DNA of 64,000 bases, from the NCBI GenBank assembly GCA_017307505.1, contig JAFKEE010000017.1, positions 124,001 through 188,000 of the forward strand. Reading direction: 5' to 3'. Every line of letters starts with the position of its first letter. Position 1 is the first letter of the stretch. This DNA is from Acidobacteriota bacterium. Lineage in GTDB: Bacteria; Acidobacteriota; Terriglobia; Bryobacterales; Bryobacteraceae. The translations under genes were made by a program, and so were the position numbers. The notes beneath the pieces are model-generated. The model was given only the letters and a program-made list of their open reading frames with translations. It ran no database searches and was not told the origin of the DNA. Positions 62,291 to 64,000 of the stretch are shown here, in pieces.

Positions 62291-62678
62291 GAGCATCCTC
62301 TTTTCGGCGGCGCCTGCAGGCGCATGAACCTTATAACGAAGCTCGCGCGGCATTGTTCGGCAAAATCTTCGCGAAAATCACAGCGCACTTCTTTCCCTTC
62401 TATTCCATCCCAGGAAACCTCCACGGAAAAAAGTACTTGCGCAGGGCCTCATTTCCGTAGATGCTACCGGGCACCGCCCCCTGTAACATTGCGGCAATCC
62501 GCTTATTTTCTAAGGGTTAGCGGTTTGGCCGCCTTCCTGCACTTCATCCGGGCGTGAGCGGAAATCACCCGGAGAATCGACCTTGCGCCCGAGTCTCTAT
62601 CTCGTCGTTCCGCTCATGGGGTGCCCCGCCGGCGGGAACTGGTGCGGTGGCGGCACGCAGAAAGACAGGAGCAAGCCG
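62291..62678. other. 388-bp divergent intergenic region
   Basis: It separates the permease (minus) from the DUF5666 gene (plus) and must hold both promoters. A sigma-54-like element is at 62525-62541. From about 62610 to 62678 the plus strand can fold into GC-rich stems (GCCCCGCCGGCGGG and GCGGTGGCGGCAC), a structured leader. No gene is seen. Confidence 0.5.
62525..62541 (+). promoter_or_regulatory. Possible sigma-54 (-24/-12) promoter
   Basis: TTGG-N10-GC-A in TTGGCCGCCTTCCTGCA fits the -24 GG and -12 GC spacing of RpoN promoters. Transcription would begin near 62552, leaving a leader of about 125 bases before the DUF5666 gene. The match lacks the usual CAC after GG. Confidence 0.3.
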
Positions 62679-63035
62679 ATGAAACTGAACCTGACATTGG
62701 GATTCGCGGCTCCAACTCTCCTGGTGAGTGCTATGGCATTAGGGAACACCTCAATGGGCACTCTAAGTGCTCAATCGGAGGGGGGTGCCCGGCCCACTCA
62801 CCAGGAAGCCCAAGCCGCGGAGAAGCAGGAGGTGACCGGCAGGATTGAGGCAGTGGACCAGGACCAGAGTGTGGTCCAGGTTCAAGGCACAAGCGTGCCG
62901 ATCGTGACAACCTCCTCCACCCGCTATTCGCGGGGGCTGAGCTTCAAAAGTCTGAAGCCCGGCATGGAAGTGAAAATCGTCGCGGTGCTCCGCAGCGATG
63001 GAAAACTGGAAGCCCTGGAGGTGCGTAGCGCCTAA
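62679..63035 (+). CDS. Exported DUF5666-type small protein
   Basis: A 118-residue exported protein (signal peptide about 1-27) with a small beta-barrel domain: VTGRIEAVDQDQSVVQVQG, TSSTRYSRG, LKPGMEVKIVAV and a final DGKLEALEVRS, the pattern of DUF5666. AGGAGC precedes ATG 62679; a TTG at 62583 would add an unlikely leader. Function unknown. A GC-rich hairpin follows the gene. Confidence 0.75.
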   Translation: MKLNLTLGFAAPTLLVSAMALGNTSMGTLSAQSEGGARPTHQEAQAAEKQEVTGRIEAVDQDQSVVQVQGTSVPIVTTSSTRYSRGLSFKSLKPGMEVKIVAVLRSDGKLEALEVRSA

Positions 63036-63069
63036 CCTGACATCCAAATCACCTCAGTAGAAGGGAGCG

Positions 63070-63095
63070 CGCGGGTTTCCTCGGGGGAGCCCGCG
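63070..63095 (+). terminator. Weak hairpin after the DUF5666 gene
   Basis: CGCGGG pairs with CCCGCG across a 14-base loop, followed by a T-rich stretch with interruptions (TGCTTTGCGTTTT). It is a possible terminator of moderate strength. Confidence 0.4.
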
Positions 63096-63167
63096 TGCTT
63101 TGCGTTTTCACCCGCCGGTCCCGCACCGGCGGTCAGCCATTCATGGAAACCCACAGAGGAGTCTGCG

Positions 63168-63737
63168 TTGCAGTTGACTACCAAGGCCGATCCCATGGCC
63201 TTCTTCAGAAGCGTGAAGTCGATCGCCGCCAGTGTATCCGCCAGACTGATCGTCGAATTCCCATCCCTCAAGGATGCTGATGGACACAACCGCCGGGAGC
63301 GGGAGTCCCCCAGCATCCATATCAACAGCATGGCCACCGACCACACAGCACCAGCGCTGCCTGTGGAGTGGAACGGCCGCACCTTCACCGTCAGCGGCCG
63401 CATTCGCGGGAACGGCGGCCGGAGCCGGTCGATCTTCATGTCGGGCACCCTGTCCGAGGACTGCACCACCCTCGACCAGGTCCGCGTACAGGAAGTATTG
63501 GAGAGCGGCGGGCAAACGACGATCTCCGAATTCGAGGTTGCCACGCTCGTCATCCACGACCGTGCCGTCCTGGACCGCCTCCCTCAGGCGATCCCCAACT
63601 CCTATTGCCGTTACCAGGACCGCACCGGCGAATCGGTGATCTCCATTCGCCGCACCATCGTCCTCAACGGCCAGACCTTCAGCCAGGTGGCCAGCATCGT
63701 CGGCAAGGCGAGCACCGACCTGTCGTTCTATAACTAG
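63168..63737 (+). CDS. Hypothetical protein of 189 residues
   Basis: It starts at TTG 63168, six bases after AGAGGAG; ATG 63195 is an alternative without a ribosome site. The N-terminal 50 residues are basic with no signal peptide; the rest (about 65-185) looks beta-rich: VEWNGRTFTVSGRIRGNGG, TISEFEVATLVIHDRAVLD and a mirrored VISIRRTIVLNGQTFSQVAS. No family is recognised. It follows the DUF5666 gene by 132 bp. Confidence 0.6.
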   Translation: MQLTTKADPMAFFRSVKSIAASVSARLIVEFPSLKDADGHNRRERESPSIHINSMATDHTAPALPVEWNGRTFTVSGRIRGNGGRSRSIFMSGTLSEDCTTLDQVRVQEVLESGGQTTISEFEVATLVIHDRAVLDRLPQAIPNSYCRYQDRTGESVISIRRTIVLNGQTFSQVASIVGKASTDLSFYN

Positions 63738-63752
63738 GCGCCGGTTGGCGCC

Positions 63753-64000
63753 TTACAGCAGCATATACGTCACCAGGGCCGTCGCAATCGCGTGCCCGTG
63801 CGAGTCGTGTACGTCCACACTGCCCACCGCCAGCGTTCGCCCCACCTTCACCAGTCTCGCCCTGGCCCGCACCTTGCCATGCGTCGCCGGACGCAGGTAG
63901 TTCAGCTTCATCTCCACTGTCGTCGCCGGAGCCCCGCCCCGAACGCCAATGATGGCGATACCCACCGCGGCATCCACCAGCGCGGCCGTCGCGCCGCCAT
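63753..64000 (-). CDS. PaaI-type hotdog thioesterase (5' end outside window)
   Basis: The C-terminal 82 residues of a hotdog-fold protein are visible. GGATAALVDAAVGIAI is the family's central helix with its catalytic Asp, followed by TVEMKLNYLRPATHGKV and a final strand set ending TALVTYMLL. Members hydrolyse acyl-CoA thioesters such as phenylacetyl-CoA. The start lies beyond position 64000. Confidence 0.85.
   Translation of the reverse strand, partial: GGATAALVDAAVGIAIIGVRGGAPATTVEMKLNYLRPATHGKVRARARLVKVGRTLAVGSVDVHDSHGHAIATALVTYMLL

Noticed and set aside
62600-62678. Riboswitch before the DUF5666 gene
   Set aside because: I compared the leader by eye with cobalamin and cyclic di-GMP consensus motifs and found no convincing match, so only a structured leader is claimed.
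1-64000. tRNA, rRNA, CRISPR or intact insertion sequence
   Set aside because: No cloverleaf-like sequence, ribosomal RNA stretch, regular repeat-spacer array or transposase was found on reading both strands. A covariance-model scan would be needed to exclude small RNAs.

Overview
The window is one stretch of a GC-rich bacterial chromosome. Its gene content points to an acidobacterium, most likely of the Bryobacterales (Solibacter or Paludibaculum type). This rests on family repertoire, not on a marker gene: very large Oar-like TonB-dependent receptors with a carboxypeptidase-regulatory N-terminus, an ABC-type permease without ATPase (acidobacterial duplicated orphan permease), beta-propeller (Reg_prop/Y_Y_Y) sensor kinases, a PSD1 (DUF1549/DUF1553) plus DUF1501 pair, and a vWA-related secreted protein. 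I see no rRNA, tRNA, CRISPR array or intact insertion sequence. Coding density is very high; only two gaps exceed 300 bp (47,480-48,064 and 62,291-62,678).

Layout. 1-422: tail of an unrecognised gene. 643-6,855: minus-strand run with a LacI-type regulator, a bifunctional fucokinase/fucose-1-phosphate guanylyltransferase (fkp), an MTA/SAH nucleosidase-like gene and serA. 6,920-7,789: proC. 7,862-12,721: Oar-like receptor behind a Tat-exported protein of unknown function. 12,827-18,287: operon of two histidine kinases and one NarL-type regulator, divergent from cstA and its small DUF466 partner (18,383-20,598). 20,599-22,466: two membrane proteins. 22,649-25,531: korDABC (2-oxoacid:acceptor oxidoreductase). 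25,535-30,648: tightly packed minus-strand envelope operon (thioredoxin-like protein, apparently plugless TonB-type barrel, vWA-like protein, coiled-coil protein). 30,801-38,714: plus-strand run lpxD, LOG protein, HAMP/SpoIIE phosphatase, K+ channel, nnrDE, tsaE and AI-2E family permease. 38,756-42,963: AraC regulator, serine hydrolase, then a convergent operon of three small secreted proteins led by a TPR protein. 43,091-43,492: rpmB-rpmG. 43,567-47,479: PL22-like protein, FAH-family hydrolase, aminotransferase and adk. 48,065-49,340: metallophosphoesterase and DUF423. 49,410-53,057: PSD1/DUF1501 pair. 53,054-62,290: hybrid kinase, Gfo/Idh/MocA oxidoreductase, arabinose-isomerase-like protein and orphan permease, all on the minus strand. 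62,679-64,000: DUF5666 protein, an unknown protein and a partial hotdog thioesterase.

How the genes fit together. Many are household genes (serA, proC, adk, tsaE, rpmB, rpmG, lpxD, nnrDE). Around them are modules for uptake and sensing: two TonB-type receptors, two propeller kinases and a CstA-type transporter next to a two-kinase system that may control it. There are also sugar modules (LacI/fkp, Gfo/Idh plus isomerase-like, PL22). The least explained parts are the four-gene envelope operon at 25.5-30.6 kb, the receptor with the Tat protein at 7.9-12.7 kb, a perfect regulator-like palindrome between two convergent genes at 7.8 kb, and the low-coding scar after adk.
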